Source: Nymphaea colorata (Eukaryota; Streptophyta; Magnoliopsida; Nymphaeales; Nymphaeaceae). From it: DNA of 64,000 nt. The notes under the pieces are model-generated. The model had not been told where the DNA came from and ran no database searches. It saw only the letters and a list, made by a program, of their open reading frames with translations. The DNA lies in the NCBI RefSeq assembly GCF_008831285.2, contig NC_045141.1, forward strand, positions 11,890,106 to 11,954,105. The letters are read 5' to 3'. How positions within the stretch are numbered: position 1 is the stretch's first letter; each line of letters begins with the position of its first letter. The translations under genes and the position numbers were made by a program. Below, piece after piece: positions 48,176-61,181 of the stretch.

Positions 48176-50192
48176 GTTTCAAAATTTTAATAGGACTCAA
48201 AATAAAATTTTTTTAAATGTTTTATATAAAATAAATTAAAATTTTTAAAATTCATTAGTAAAATTTAAAACTTTTTAAAATCAGAAAAAAAAGCTATGAC
48301 CCTGCCGTGTTGTGTCTGGCCCTGCTTTCAAGTCCTTCATACCAACAGTACTATACACTTAGAAACCTTAATGCCTACCCTACCTGTACTTTATCCACTT
48401 TTGAATACACTATCAAAGATGCATAAATTGTATAAAATCAAAATTACCTACATGGTGCTCACATTTTCAATATTCTGGGCAGCAAATTGATATTTTGATC
48501 CAAATGACAAATTAAAAGAAAAAACAAGAAAGTGCATAAAACGAAGTAAAAACCCCAAAAAAAATGAAGTAAACCCCGTAAACTAGCCTTTTACCATGTA
48601 GAATTGAGCAATAACCGACAGTATGTTGAAATTTGTAAATTTTAGAAAACGGTGTCCACATTTCATGAAATTAGTCTTATCCTCTTCCTACACAAAAATT
48701 CACTATATTTCTCCATACGTAAGTGCTTTACAATAAAAAAAATAATAATACAATCATGTTCAGTTCCAACTTAGAAAAGCAAAACCAGAGCCTCAAATGT
48801 CTTCCAATGCATATTATCGAGTCAAATTTAATAAAAATTGGTATGGAAATAGTGGGCACATGGACCAAGACAACAAAATTAATTTGAAGCTAAAATTCAC
48901 TAACAATCCACGTGAACTAATGGGCTACACTTCATAAATAGTACACTACTCAATTCATGCTTAATATAGGATGCATATTAGAACCTAATTCTAACTCAAA
49001 ATCACAATGAAATGTATAATATTTCTCTCTCTCTCTCTACACACACATATATATATATATACCAGAGATAAAGAAAGAGAGAGAGAAAGAGAGAGTCGAT
49101 AAAATGAGAATGTATATCAAAATTTGGGGACAAGAAGTCACTCAAATACAAAAATTGAGGATAAGAAGTCCCTTTGTTACATTAACAAACCACAAAATAA
49201 AAAACAAAAGAAAAAATATATATAATACAACTCAAAAAAAACGAAATAAAAGGGGTGGAAAGAGAGTGGAATGATGGAAAGACACCATCACCCAACCGTA
49301 GAATGAGGACGCCGCCAAGAGAGAGAGAGAGAATTATAATTTGCATAATCCAATAAAAACTGCACAAGGTATGATAAAGATGAATTATTAAAATATATGT
49401 GTAATTATAAAGCACGATATTAGTTATTTATTTTTTGGAAAAGTTATCACGAAAAGGTTAAGCATGCAACAGAACACCTTGGGAAGAAAGCTACCTTTGT
49501 ATATTATAATATATACTCATAAAGAATATAGTTTTTGAGAACTTTTTGGAAGTGCTATTTAAAGACTTGAAAACAGTAAAGAAGATGCTTAACTTTTTAG
49601 ATATTGTTAAAGACGTACCTAACTTTTTCGAGGTTACCGAACATTGTGAGCACATCCAAAATTCTCTTTCCCAACTTTCTACCGTACATCAAGAAAACAT
49701 TCACAGGAAAAATTCACAAATTAAATTAACCAATTTTATTGGTCGTTGTTCAAATGACTAATGAAAATTACTAAGCACAGTCTTTTTGCATTGTGTATAT
49801 TTAATTGAGTCATTTTTTCTTACTGCCCATTTTAAATAAATTAATAACAACTATGTTCAGTTGACGGAAGGTTTTTCATATTATCACTGAGACTCTCAGG
49901 TACTTTTTAGCAATATGCAAAATTTTCTATAGGACATATTCATCACATTTATTATCCAGTAAACTTTTTTCAGCACATTTATGATCTACTTAGACTTAGA
50001 CTTGTAGTTCCCAGTTGACTACTTATTCAAGACTTTCTTTTTCTCTTTCCACTTTTTTAAGTGTGGGCAGACGAGGTGATACTCAAGTCCCTGACATCAC
50101 TAGTGGCAATGCCTGCTTTAGATCAACTAGTTTTTGAAGGTTCTATCTTGATCATCGCTTGTGCAGTTTTTATTGATTATGCAAATTATAAT

Positions 50193-50223
<31 letters not shown>

Positions 50224-51189
50224 GGACCGCATGCATTAGTACAACTTCCTGAACAAGAGAGAGAGAAAGAGAGAGCTGATAAAATAGGAATATATAACAA
50301 AATTTGGAGACAAGAGGTCCCTTAGGTACAAAAAACAATTCGTAAAAAACAAACCGTAAAAACAAAAACAAGAAGAAAAAATATACAATACAATGCAGAG
50401 AGAAAAAGAGAGAACGTATGTATGCACAACTTAATTGACGGATCATAAAGTGGCACGAATAAAGTGACTTTCTCAAAGAAAAGTAAATAATATAGTTTGA
50501 CTTTAAAAAAGTAATTATTCTTTTAATTGACGTCTCATAAACCAGCCCACATGGTTCTCATATTTACAGATTTTTGTATGTATTCCTTTGTCCACAGCAA
50601 TCCGCAAAACTCACGTCAAATCTAATCGGTTTCAAGGGCAGCTCTGTCTGTGGTCTTCCGTCAGATGACAGATGAAAGCAATATGGATTCCAAAGAAGGG
50701 AATGGCCTTCAATATTAGGGGAGGCTGGTAACTAAGCAGCATGATAACAAATACTGTAGCTCATGGCCAACAATCTTGGGCAACCTCCAACATTTCCTGA
50801 TTGAGTTCAAACTAATTTCTCTAGTTTAATATGAAGCTATGTAATCAACTCAACGAAGAAAATCTAGCAATTATCTATCTATAAAGTCCTCCAGCTATTC
50901 CACAATTTCATGGCTCCAATCATTATTCGCAATGGCTGTTTGTGAGAGGCAAAGCCACCTCCTGTGCCTCTTGCACTCAGGATTTATCGCGTTGCTTGGG
51001 GACTTGGGTGATCCTATGGCGCATCATCACCATTCAGCTCGAGTATCTCGTATGCTACTGTTTACAGTTCAAAGAATAGCTATGAGAATCGAATTGAGAC
51101 CATGTCATCAGAGCAATACTCAAGCTGACCATCTATGTTACGCCTTTCGGTGTTGAAGCTCCATTATATTGCATTGATGTATGTGGAGA
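48176..51189. other. Intergenic region, no gene recognised
   Basis: CT and GA dinucleotide runs occur at 49023-49095, 49318-49333 and 50196-50275. Frames at 49546-49761 and 50932-51156 show no recognisable domain and are left unassigned. Confidence 0.55.
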
Positions 51190-51552
51190 AAACACATTTT
51201 TTTTTGAAAAAAAACGAAAAAAATTAACTAGCCTTTTAAAACTTTAAAAAAATGTGTTTTTTTGAAAAGAACGTTAAAAACAAAACGCGTTTTAACACAT
51301 TTTTTCGTGGTTTTCTTCAATTTTTTATTTTTTCGGTTTTTTAATGTCAAATAGTTATTTTTTATTTGTTTGCAAATCTACTTATCTTTTGATGTTTGTG
51401 TTATTAGTTTCTCACTTATTTTATTTTTTCTATTTTTAGTTTTTTAAAATTTTTAAAAATTTACCATATTTTTTCATTTTTTTCAAGCTTGCCGTATTAT
51501 ACCCAAGAAAAACCTCGCCGTTTAAAACTCCGAGACGTTATTTGTGACTATG
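51190..51552. repeat. Dispersed AT-rich repeat, copy 5 (best preserved)
   Basis: About 360 bp with AAAACACATTTTTTTTTG near the start and tacccaagaaaaacctcgcc, then CCGAGACGTTATTTGTGAC, at the end. The inverted form of that end matches the start of 54637-54965, which defines the terminus. No coding capacity. Confidence 0.7.
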
Positions 51553-53155
51553 GATTTAAGGTCGGATTCCCAACACAAGACCTTAAACCAATGGTTTTTA
51601 ACATGTAACTTGGATTTAAGATACGTGGTACAGAGATCCTCAATTTGTTTAAATGGAGGATCTTGGGAAGCACATGCTTTAATGCAGCTTCGGATCATCT
51701 AAGATCCAAGGCTATCAAACACAAACTAAAAGACATTGACAGCCACATTGGGCTTCATTCGACCTTATATCCTAACTTGCAGTCCTTTAACAAGTCATAA
51801 TAAAAGCTTAGATCCAATAGACTACAGGATGAAGTCGATTTTGCGGCCAGCTGTTGCAGTTAGCATTAGAATCATCAATCACGCCTGCAAAACCAATCAG
51901 TGAAGATGTGTTTTTCTTACTAACACCGGATTAAATATCCGATGTTTGAAGAAAACACTTGAGATTAATAGTCCCACATGTAAGTTCTAAATGAATGAGG
52001 GTACAGATGAGACACTTATCAACTATAGTATTGTGATCTCACCATTTACAATCCAAAGGAGTAGCACTAACGGAAATCAAACAAATGACGCACCATATAT
52101 GCACTCTCTTGTCTGACTAGCTATGCTACGCCCATTGGGGTCTCACACACTTTTTTTTTTCCCACTTGATAAGAGAAGCAACAATTTGGCATCAGACAAT
52201 TTAATGTTATAAAACCTTACAGAGCAAACCAAAACTACTGTTTTCTAAAGCTTAATCTAGGCTCTCAATACTTCAGCTCTCTAAGCCCCAATATTCTGTT
52301 TCTCAATGCCCAGACCATGGTTATCAGGAAATCCACTTCCCTCCTCTAGAGTTCGCTCCCTTGCATCTGATCCCTTCTTAGGTCTTCCTTATTCCAATGT
52401 CCCCAACAAATGTTTTCTGCTCTTTTGCTTTACACATTCCTCCTTCCAATTAGTAGGATGATTGGAACAGCAGGCCATAACCATGGGCTAAAGCTCAAGT
52501 ATCATCTGGGCAAACTTTAAAACCAACAGAAATTATAACATCAGATGCCAACCGACTTTAATCAACATGGCCCGTATGTGCAAGACAGGTTCATGTTGTC
52601 TATATGTGTTTGCACTATAGTGGGGATGGGAGTTGGCTCGAGTGTTCTAGCAGAAAGGATACAGAATGTTGATTATCAAGGAAAAATTTCTACGGTGCCT
52701 TTCTACAGAGCAGAGAATATGGTTCACGAAACCATGAAACGACTCAATTGGAAAGAATATTTGATGACGAAGAATACTTTTTAAGATTTTAAGTGGAAAC
52801 TACAAATGGGTTGAGAGATCCTGGCTCGTCCAGGTTCATAAAACCACATATCCTTTTTTCTAACCTTTTTGATTTATGCAGAGTGGGTGCCCATGGGCCT
52901 TCAACCTTGGACCACCAACCTAGCGATGGCTCATGAACACACTTCTCAAACCATCCATGAAGTCGGTACGCGAAATTTGAACAGGCAATTGGATTTTTTC
53001 TGCCAAGAATGTTCCACGAAACCATAAACAACGAATTCATTTTTTTACAGAAGGGGAAAGAAGGACAAAAACGTACACAAGCCTGCAGCAGCTCCCCGTG
53101 ATGTAGCTTTTGGACAGAGGAAGATTTACAGATTATGCAACTGCTATATGATGAG
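51553..53155. other. Intergenic region and 3' flank of the glycosylase
   Basis: No gene was recognised. A frame at 52545-52784 is not similar to anything I know. The last few hundred bases likely include the 3' untranslated region of the glycosylase. Confidence 0.5.
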
Positions 53156-54395
53156 TCAAGCCAACATGGCACCAACTTCATCAGATGAATCAGTTTTTAT
53201 AGATAGAGAGCTTACACTCAAATCCTCCACAGCTTTTGCTAATCCTAACCTTCCAATATCTAACTTCCTGTCTGCATCTTTACCCTCGGTTTTGCTCACA
53301 TCTGGTGTTTCTTCCATAACAGCAAGACACTCACTAAACCGGTAACAGCCGACCAGATGGTCGTTTGTAATGCCTGAAACCTGCATAAATGTATAGATAA
53401 CAGTAGGCCCAACGCTTCTGAAGCCCCTCCGAACCATATCCTTGCTGATCACTTCTGCTTTTGGGGTCTTTACAGGCACCTGCCTGGGGTAGCGGAACCC
53501 ATTCACAATAGGTTTATGGTTCACGAAGCTCCAGCAATAGTTATCAAATGATCCAAACTCTTCAACAATCTACAGAAAACAAGAAAAAAAATTATGCATA
53601 AATAACCTCTTAGAGGCATCGGAGTTGTAATAAAGACAAGATTTTGCCTAACAGCATAACTGATCACTGCTTCCAAAGTTCTAATCATCAAGAACTTTTT
53701 CTAAAACTGGGACTCCTACACAAATAGGCAAAATACAGATTGATTGGTTGTCGTAAATGCAGATACAATTTGACCTGCTATGAAAAAAAAAGGCAAAGAG
53801 GATAAAAGGATAGGAAATCAATTAAGGCGAACCCATTTGAAGTACATAAATTTTACTAGAAACGCTAAGTGGAAACAAGAAACAAACTGCAAAACATAAT
53901 ATTGTCAATCAACGTAATAAGCAGATGAAACCAGAAGTACCTTTAGAATCTGCCTAGCATTTTCAATGATGGAACGGAGCTTTAGTTCCGATAGTAGGGA
54001 ACTGGCAGTGCTTCCTGGTGCAATGACCTTTTTCTCGTTCAGTTTGGCAACCACGGATGGGTCAAAGTCAGCAAACACTTCCCTGCATGAGCAGAACTTA
54101 GAAAAGGAACCATCACAATAAATTTCTTCGACTCTCATTTCACAGGAATGGTAGCAGCATTACCTAAATATGGGTCTTTTACCAAGGATAGCTGGCCATG
54201 TAAGTTCAGCTAGTGCTCCCGACAAAGACAGCAGTTCAAACAATTTCCTGCAGTGGGGGATGTCAACGCCAACTAATACTCAGTAACTAGTTATTCACTT
54301 AGAGTCTAGACCATCAAGAAGAGTACAACCGGCTTACTTATCATCATGAACTGGCATTCCCCACTCCTCATCATGAAAGGTAACATAGCATGGAT
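53156..54395 (-). CDS. DNA-3-methyladenine glycosylase I (TAG family), C-terminal exons
   Basis: Exons 54395-54338, 54247-54164, 54082-53941 and 53569-53156 join in frame. Together they give the glycosylase core: YVTFHDEEWGMPVHDDK (catalytic/base-recognition glutamate region), KLFELLSLSGALAELTWPAI, REVFADFDPSVVAKLNEKKV, NYCWSFVNHKP, RRGFRSVGPTVIYTFMQVSG and NDHLVGC (His and Cys of the zinc snap). The family excises 3-methyladenine from alkylated DNA in base-excision repair. A roughly 50-residue low-complexity tail follows. The first exon(s), which in plants encode a long N-terminus and the first zinc-ligand Cys, were not found between 54396 and 56392. They may lie beyond the copia element. 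Confidence 0.93.
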
Positions 54396-56387
54396 CTGAA
54401 CAACACAAAAACGTCAATACCATAATTAGTAAACTCAAATAATTTCAACATGCTTTCTCATAAACATGGCTTGTTGTAAAGCATCTGTTTATGCATGCAC
54501 AAGCTAATCCAATATATTCAAAATCTGAATCTACGACACTGCAATGTAGACATTTCAAATATCAAAGTGCCTGTATGTTCTATCACACACTAATTCGCAT
54601 GGTCAACAGCTGAATTTATGATAACCAGGCGTAAAGTATTGTCACAAATTTCGTTTTTGGGTATAAAACGGCGAGGTTTTTTTTGGGGTACAATACAGCA
54701 AAGTTGAAAATCTTGGCAAAATCACCGCCGCAAGTTTTAAAAAAGTTCAAAAACTAAAAATAAAATGTAAAAACAAAAATCTGGTAATCAAAAAAGTAAA
54801 AAACATGAAAAAAGGGGGAAAATAAAAAAAACGAAAAAATGTGAATAAAACACGTTTATTCCCCTTTTTCCATTTTGGCATTTAAAAAAAACGTGTGTTT
54901 TCTCGTTTTTTTTTGTTGACTTGTTTTTAACGTTTTTTCGCGTTTTTTTAAAAGGACCATATGCTAAAAGGAAAAAATCAAACCTATTCACTCTATTAAC
55001 CTGGCATGAGAAAATCATGAAAGCTGCAACATACGAAGTTTCTTAAAAACAAATGAATAAAAAATCAGATGTACTGAAATTCTTTGGTCAGTTTCCTAAA
55101 CAAACACTAGATCATTGTTGTAAAAGTCATCTGGTTTCAATGGATTTGAATATGTTAAAGTTTTTATTTTTTATATACTTTTTTCCCATTGTTTTTCAAA
55201 TGAATACAATAATGCGTTTTGCCAATTGTTTAACAATTCAGCTGAATCAGCTAACTCACTGCATTGCAGCCTGACCAACGCAATACAATTCCAAACTTAC
55301 ACAGCATTATATTTCACAAAGTGCAAACTGAAAAGCATTATTTGAACCAGAAAAAAATAAATATGAAAAAGAAAACAACCTAACAACTATCAAGACAAAG
55401 TTGGAAAGGAAGAAGAAAAAAACAAAAGGCAGCACATTAACAATAATATTTGTTTCACATTCCAATAGCCCCTCTATGTCCATCATTAACATATTAAAAA
55501 AATTAGATTTCATTTTCATTTCACTGATCAGTGAATCTTCATTTTATACTGCTAATTGTAAAAATACATATGCATCAGAAAATTAACCACATAAATTCAT
55601 ACCATATATCATTATATCACAGGCAGAGAAGAAGCAAGCACAGGAAATGCTCACAAAGGTCTTGCTCCGCAGTGAGCATTGATGATAATAGGAACAGCAG
55701 ACAAAGGTGATTGGTGGTTTTGAGGAACCATAAAAAGGAGGGAACACATTGGTTTGAGAAAATCCATGGAACGCCAGAGACAATGATGCTCATGGAATGT
55801 ATGCCCCCACAGAAAGCAGTTTCCTTTATCTTGCCACAATAGGAACCAACAGCAGTTAGGACAGAAGGTTTACTGGGATTTCATCTAAATACACATTTTA
55901 AAGGTATATACTATATTTAATATTCCATCGAACTCTTATTTTGTAGCTGCTGCGCAGCTACTTATTTACTTGGGAGCCATAAATGTCTTAATCTTATTTG
56001 CTGTGATGTTTATGAATGGTTCAGAATCAATGGGGATTTTTGGCTTGGAGATGATCTTATTCTTCAGAAGATTCAACAAAGGTCGGGGGTCTCTCACTCT
56101 CCCCACTCCCCTTTTCCTCATAAGTCATAAGTATCTGCCCGAAATATCACAGCAGGGGCTCCATGTCTTTTATGGTGTGAACAGCCCAAGTTTGATGTGC
56201 TCTGACTCACAAAACACCTAAGTTTGGACACAAAGAAAATCCCATGATTGGGAAGGTAAGATTTTACATTGGGGAAGACCAACATGTAGCAGACATATGA
56301 CAGTACTGTGAGTAGAACTTCTGTTCACAGCCAAGGTCTTGAGACCAACATCCAAGCCCTTTCATGATCTGCTTCTGGACCTCAAAT
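54396..56387 (-). other. Presumed upstream intron or 5' flank of the glycosylase
   Basis: The acceptor TTGTTCAG next to 54395 shows that an upstream exon exists. The stretch contains the AT-rich repeat at 54637-54965 and otherwise unremarkable A/T-rich sequence. Confidence 0.6.
54637..54965. repeat. Dispersed AT-rich repeat, copy 6 (inverted)
   Basis: Begins TTGTCACAAATTTCG, then AAAACGGCGAGGTTTTTT and GGGTACAATACAGCAAAG. This is the inverted equivalent of the right end of 51190-51552. It lies just upstream of the glycosylase exons. Confidence 0.68.
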
Positions 56388-56392
56388 GTTGT
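56388..56392. repeat. 5-bp target-site duplication (left)
   Basis: GTTGT, repeated exactly at 62397-62401. Confidence 0.93.
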
Positions 56393-56669
56393 TGTTAGAA
56401 TATCTTGTATAGGGAACCGGGTCTGGATATGGACCCGGTCCCATGGGCGCGGGTACCGAGGGTGGCTCGGTACCCTAGGCGGGTCTCCCTCTTATATAAT
56501 CCCACTTATTGTGTAATTGTTGATTAAGTGGAAATAACATTCTCTCTCCTAGGGTTGCGGTTTTGCCCCTAGGTTAGAGCTTCTCCATGGTTTTTCACCT
56601 CTTACTGAGGTTTTCCACGTATATCGTGTGTTTCTTCTCCGTTCTCTTCTTGTGTTGCTTGTTTCTACA
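56393..56669 (+). repeat. 5' LTR of the young copia element (277 bp)
   Basis: TGTTAG...TCTACA. Contains a TATATAA box at 56493-56499, and upstream of it two hairpin-forming inverted repeats: 56412-56442 and the perfect 10-bp stem GGGTACCGAG/CTCGGTACCC at 56451-56475. Differs from the 3' LTR at three positions. Confidence 0.96.
56493..56499 (+). promoter_or_regulatory. LTR TATA box
   Basis: TATATAA in the 5' LTR, preceded by the two GC-rich inverted repeats. The same box occurs in the 3' LTR near 62219. Confidence 0.7.
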
Positions 56670-56682
56670 TGGTATCAGAGCC
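56670..56682 (+). other. Primer-binding site
   Basis: TGGTATCAGAGCC directly after the 5' LTR, the standard copia site complementary to initiator methionine tRNA. Confidence 0.93.
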
Positions 56683-59600
56683 AGCGCGTGTGGGATTTTT
56701 GGTGTGATCGTGGAGTTTCCGCCTGTTTCCGCCGCTGTCAGAGTTCCTTTTTTTCCGCCGCCCGCTGCCGCTGCCGTTTCCGCCGCCACCGCCGCTTGGA
56801 CTTTCTTTGCGCCCGCCGCTGGTTTGTGCACTTGTCGCCGTGACCGTTGTTCCGTGCCTCCGCTGCTGGTGACCTGTGGCGCCGTCGTTCATCCGCCGCC
56901 GCCAGGGTTTCACTCGCCGTCAGGGCTACTTCTGCCGCCGCCGTCAGGCCTTCTTCCGTCATGGTTCTTCCGCCTTCGCCGCCTGTTGTCTCTTGTGCTG
57001 GTGCCGCGTTTCCTGGTGTTGGGTATTGCTTTACTTTGGTGACTGTGATGGCCGAAGAGATGACTTCCAAGATCAATGCTGCCTTTGACTCGAGCAGTAA
57101 TACCAAGAGCAAGAACTTGCGTGTTCAAGTCACCTTCATTCGGCTGAACAAAGACAACTATCTCTCTTGGTCTGCTGTACTTGAAATAGGGATTACCAGT
57201 CGCGGTCGCCTTCCCTATATCATTAGGGAGAAACCTGCACCTTCTAAAACGGATCCACAATGGGCGACTTGGGCGTTGGAAGATAGCCAAGTTAAAGTAT
57301 GGATCATTAGTTCTGTTTCCGTTGATATTCAGCCTCTGATCTTGCGTAAGTCGACTGCATATGACATGTGGACTGTGCTTGCACGGATGTATGGCCGTAA
57401 GAAGAGAGTCTTGCGCACGTACCAAATCAAACGTGGCATCTACTCTCTTAAACAAGGTGACTTGTCTATGGCATCCTTCTTTGCAGCCCTAAAGACTAAA
57501 TGGGAGGAACTGGACTATCATGTGAATGATGACTGGCATCGTGGTTCTGATCATGCCTTGTACTAGGAAAAAGAATGGATGGACCGGACTTTTATTTTCC
57601 TTGGAGGATTACGTGATGAATTTGAATCCATTAGGAGCCAAATTCTCAATTGTGACGAGATTCCTGGGATTGAGGAGGTGTATGCCCAGGTAGAATCTGA
57701 GGAACAATGTCGCCAAGTCATGCATATTGACTCCAGCCATGGGAGTTCTCCCTCAGCGTTTGTTAGCCGTGCCTCAGGGACTGGACAACATCCTGTTCGG
57801 CGTTGTAGTCATTGTAACAAGTTGGGGCATTCTGTGGATTTCTGTTGGGATATTCATCCTGAGAAGAGACTTGTTCGTGGTCGTCCTCCTTCTAGTCGGC
57901 GAGGGTCTTCTGTGCCTGACTCTAGTCAGGGTAGTTCGTCAAATGTTGAAAAATCAAAGCTTTCCTCTGATCAAATCAAGGAATTGCAAGCTTATATCAG
58001 CCGGCTTTCTACTACACAAGAGGAAACTTCCACGTCCGAGGGAGCTAAGTTAGCTCAAGCTCTTGTGGCCACAAGTGATCAAGGTAATCCCTCCCTTGGT
58101 GATTGGATTGTTGACAGTGGGGCTACACATCATATGACAGGGGATCCTAAGCTGTTTCAAGAATACAAATTGTCTTCAGGGCAGCAACGCGTGTCTATGG
58201 CTGATGGGTCTTCTATCTCTGTGGCTGGAAAAGGGAGTTTGTCCTTGTTGAATAAATATCGTCTGCATAATGCTCTTCATGTTCCCAATATTCCTGTGAA
58301 CTTGTTATCTGTCAGCAGTATTATCAAAGAACTAAATTGTAATCTAATTTTTTCTGCTGACCATTGTTTCTTACAGGACTTGGTGACGGGGAAGAAGATT
58401 GGGATTGGTTCGGTTATTGATGGACTCTACAGACTGCCCGTGCAAGTTGCGTCTGCCTTGATTTCAGCCACTAGTGGACAGTTGTCAAGTGTGGAAGACA
58501 GGTCTATCATTATGCGATGGCACGAGCGTCTTGGACATCTCTCATTCCAGTTGATCAAGAAGTTGTTTCCTAGGCTTTTTACTTTTGTTTCCATTGACTC
58601 CTTCACATGTGAAGTATGTCAGTTGGCTAAGCATGTCAGGGCTTCGTACCCTATTTCTTTCAATAAAACCACCGGTCCGTTTGCTTTGGTTCATTCTGAT
58701 GTTTGGGGTCCTTCAAGAGTACCCACTTGTCGTGGTTTTCATTATTTTATGACTCTTATTGATGACTACTCCCGTTGTACGTTCGTGTACTTGTTGAAAG
58801 AACGTAGTGACGTTCCGGTCATTGTCAAAAATTTTGTGGCTTTTGTTGAGACTCAGTTTCAGACCTCTGTTCAGGCTTTCCGCACTGATAATGATAATGC
58901 TAGAGAGTATGTCTCTCAATCTCTAGATGATTTCTTGAAGAGCAAGGGTATTATTATTCATGAAACGTCTTGTAGTTATACACCTCCCCAAAATGGCGTG
59001 GCTGAACGGAAGAATCGCCATTTATTAGATGTCACCCGGGCTATTATGTTCCATCGGCAGGTTCCTAAGCGCTACTGGGGTGATGCACTTCTCACTAGTG
59101 CCCACCTTATTAATCGTATGTCTACCCGTGTGTTGCAGGGTCATTCCCCATATTCTATGCTTTGGCCTACTCAGAATCTCTGGCCTCTTACTCCTCGAGT
59201 GTTCGGGTGTGTCTGTTTTGTTCATGACCATAGTCCCACCCTCAAGAAACTTGACCCTCGGTCTATCAAGGTTGTTTTCTTGGGGTATTCCTCCACTCAG
59301 AAGGGATACAAATGTGTTGATCCTACCACTTCTAAAGTCTATGTCTCCCGAGATGTTACTTTTCATGAGCATGAGGCATACTTTCCTGTGAATCCTCTTC
59401 AGAAAGAGTGTCTAGGGAACAGTAGTGAAGAGTATTCCTCAAATCAATTGATTCAGTTTATGGATTTCTTGGATTACAAGGTTAGTTACAGTGTGGCAGA
59501 CACAGTCAGAGATGGTAGAGACAGTCACATGGACGGGGGCCTTGTTGATAATCAGTCCACAGCTCGTGATCACTTGTTTGGCCAGGTGTACACCAGGAAG

Positions 59601-61173
59601 AAGACAGATGTGGTTGAGAATGTTGATATAACCAATCTCAATCCTGTGAGTTCCCCGGATGACCCAAGTCAAATCAATGAAGAGCTTCTTATAGCCTTGC
59701 GCAAGGGCACCAGGTCATGTACTTCTCATCCTACTCAGAGATTTGTCTCTTATGCGAAACTTAGTAAGGATTACAAATACTTTATTACATCCTTGTCTAA
59801 GTCTGTGATTCCCAAGTGTGTGGAAGATGCTAGAGAGGATCCTAAATGGCTACATGCCATGACAGAGGAGATGGATGCCTTGGCGAAGAATGATACTTGG
59901 GAAGTAGTTGATATTCCCAAGGGGACTCATTTAGTTGGTTCCAAGTGGGTGTTCAATGTGAAATACAAACCGGATGGTACCGTGGAGAGGTATAAGACTC
60001 GTCTTGTTGCAAAGGGGTTCAGCCAAAAATATGGTATTGATTACCTTGAAACCTTTGCCCCTGATGTTAAACTGAAAACTGTGAGGGTCATCTTAGCACT
60101 TGCCGTGCAAAAGAAGTGGAGCATGGATCAGCTTGATGTCAAGAATGCATTCTTGAACGGCTATCCACAAGAAGAGGTCTACATGAGCATGCCTCCTGGA
60201 TATGTTCAAAGCGGAAAATGTTGTCATCTCAAGAAAGCCTTGTATGGATTAAAGCAGTCTCCTAGAGCATGGTTTGAAAGGCTGAGGATAGTGATGAAGA
60301 CTAATGGATACAAACCGAGAAATGGTGATCACACCTTATTCATTAAGCAGAGAAATGGCCTGGTGAGTCTTCTTCTTGTGTATGTTGATGATATGATAGT
60401 CACAGATGACGATGAAGAAGAAAAAAGGAAGATGAAGGAAAGGTTAGCTGCCGAATTTGATCTTAAAGATCTGGGTAAACTAAGGTACTTTCTGGGGATC
60501 GAGATTGCTCGGTCAGAGACAGGGCTTGTTATGAGCCAAAGGAAATACACTCTGGATCTTTTAAAGGAGACAGACAAACTTGGATGTAGGCCCTTTCTAA
60601 CTCCAATGGAGTCCGGTACAAAGATAAGCATCAAAACTGGCAACATCCTAGATGAGGAAGGAAAAGGGCGGTATCAGAGGCTGGTTGGTAAGCTCATCTA
60701 TCTTACTCTTACTCGCCCTGATATTACTTATGTTGTAAATGTGTTGAGTTAGTTTATGCATGCTCCTACTGATTGTCACTGGAAGAGTGCAGAAAGAGTG
60801 TTGGGGTACCTAAAGAATGACCCAGGGAAAGGATTACTATATACTCAACAAGACCAACTTAATATTGAAGGATACTCTGACGACTGACGCAGATTGGGCA
60901 GGATGCACTGATAGTAGGAGGTCTACCACAGGGTACTGCATCTTTCTGGGGAATAACCTGGTTGTATGGAGAAGTAAAAGGCAGGAAGTTTGCTCTAGAT
61001 CCAGTGCTGAGGCTGAATACAGGGCTGTGGCTATAGGAGTTACAGAAATGTTATGGTTAAAGATTCTCCTAGCTGATATTGGTGTTGAAAAGGAAGAAAA
61101 GATGAAGATGTACTGTGACAACAAGTCTGCTATTAACCTTGCAAACAATTCCGTCCTACATGACAGAACTAAA

Positions 61174-61181
61174 CATGTGGA
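61174..61181. repeat. 8-bp target-site duplication of the short hAT element (left)
   Basis: CATGTGGA, repeated at 61937-61944. Confidence 0.94.

Noticed and set aside
56587-57042. Long open frames in the GC-rich copia leader
   Set aside because: Proline/alanine/arginine low-complexity readings open in several frames on both strands; only the frame entering MAEEM leads to gag.
57564-57566. TAG as programmed gag-pol readthrough
   Set aside because: It lies inside gag before the zinc knuckle, not at a gag-pol boundary, and a second TAG and a frameshift show general decay.
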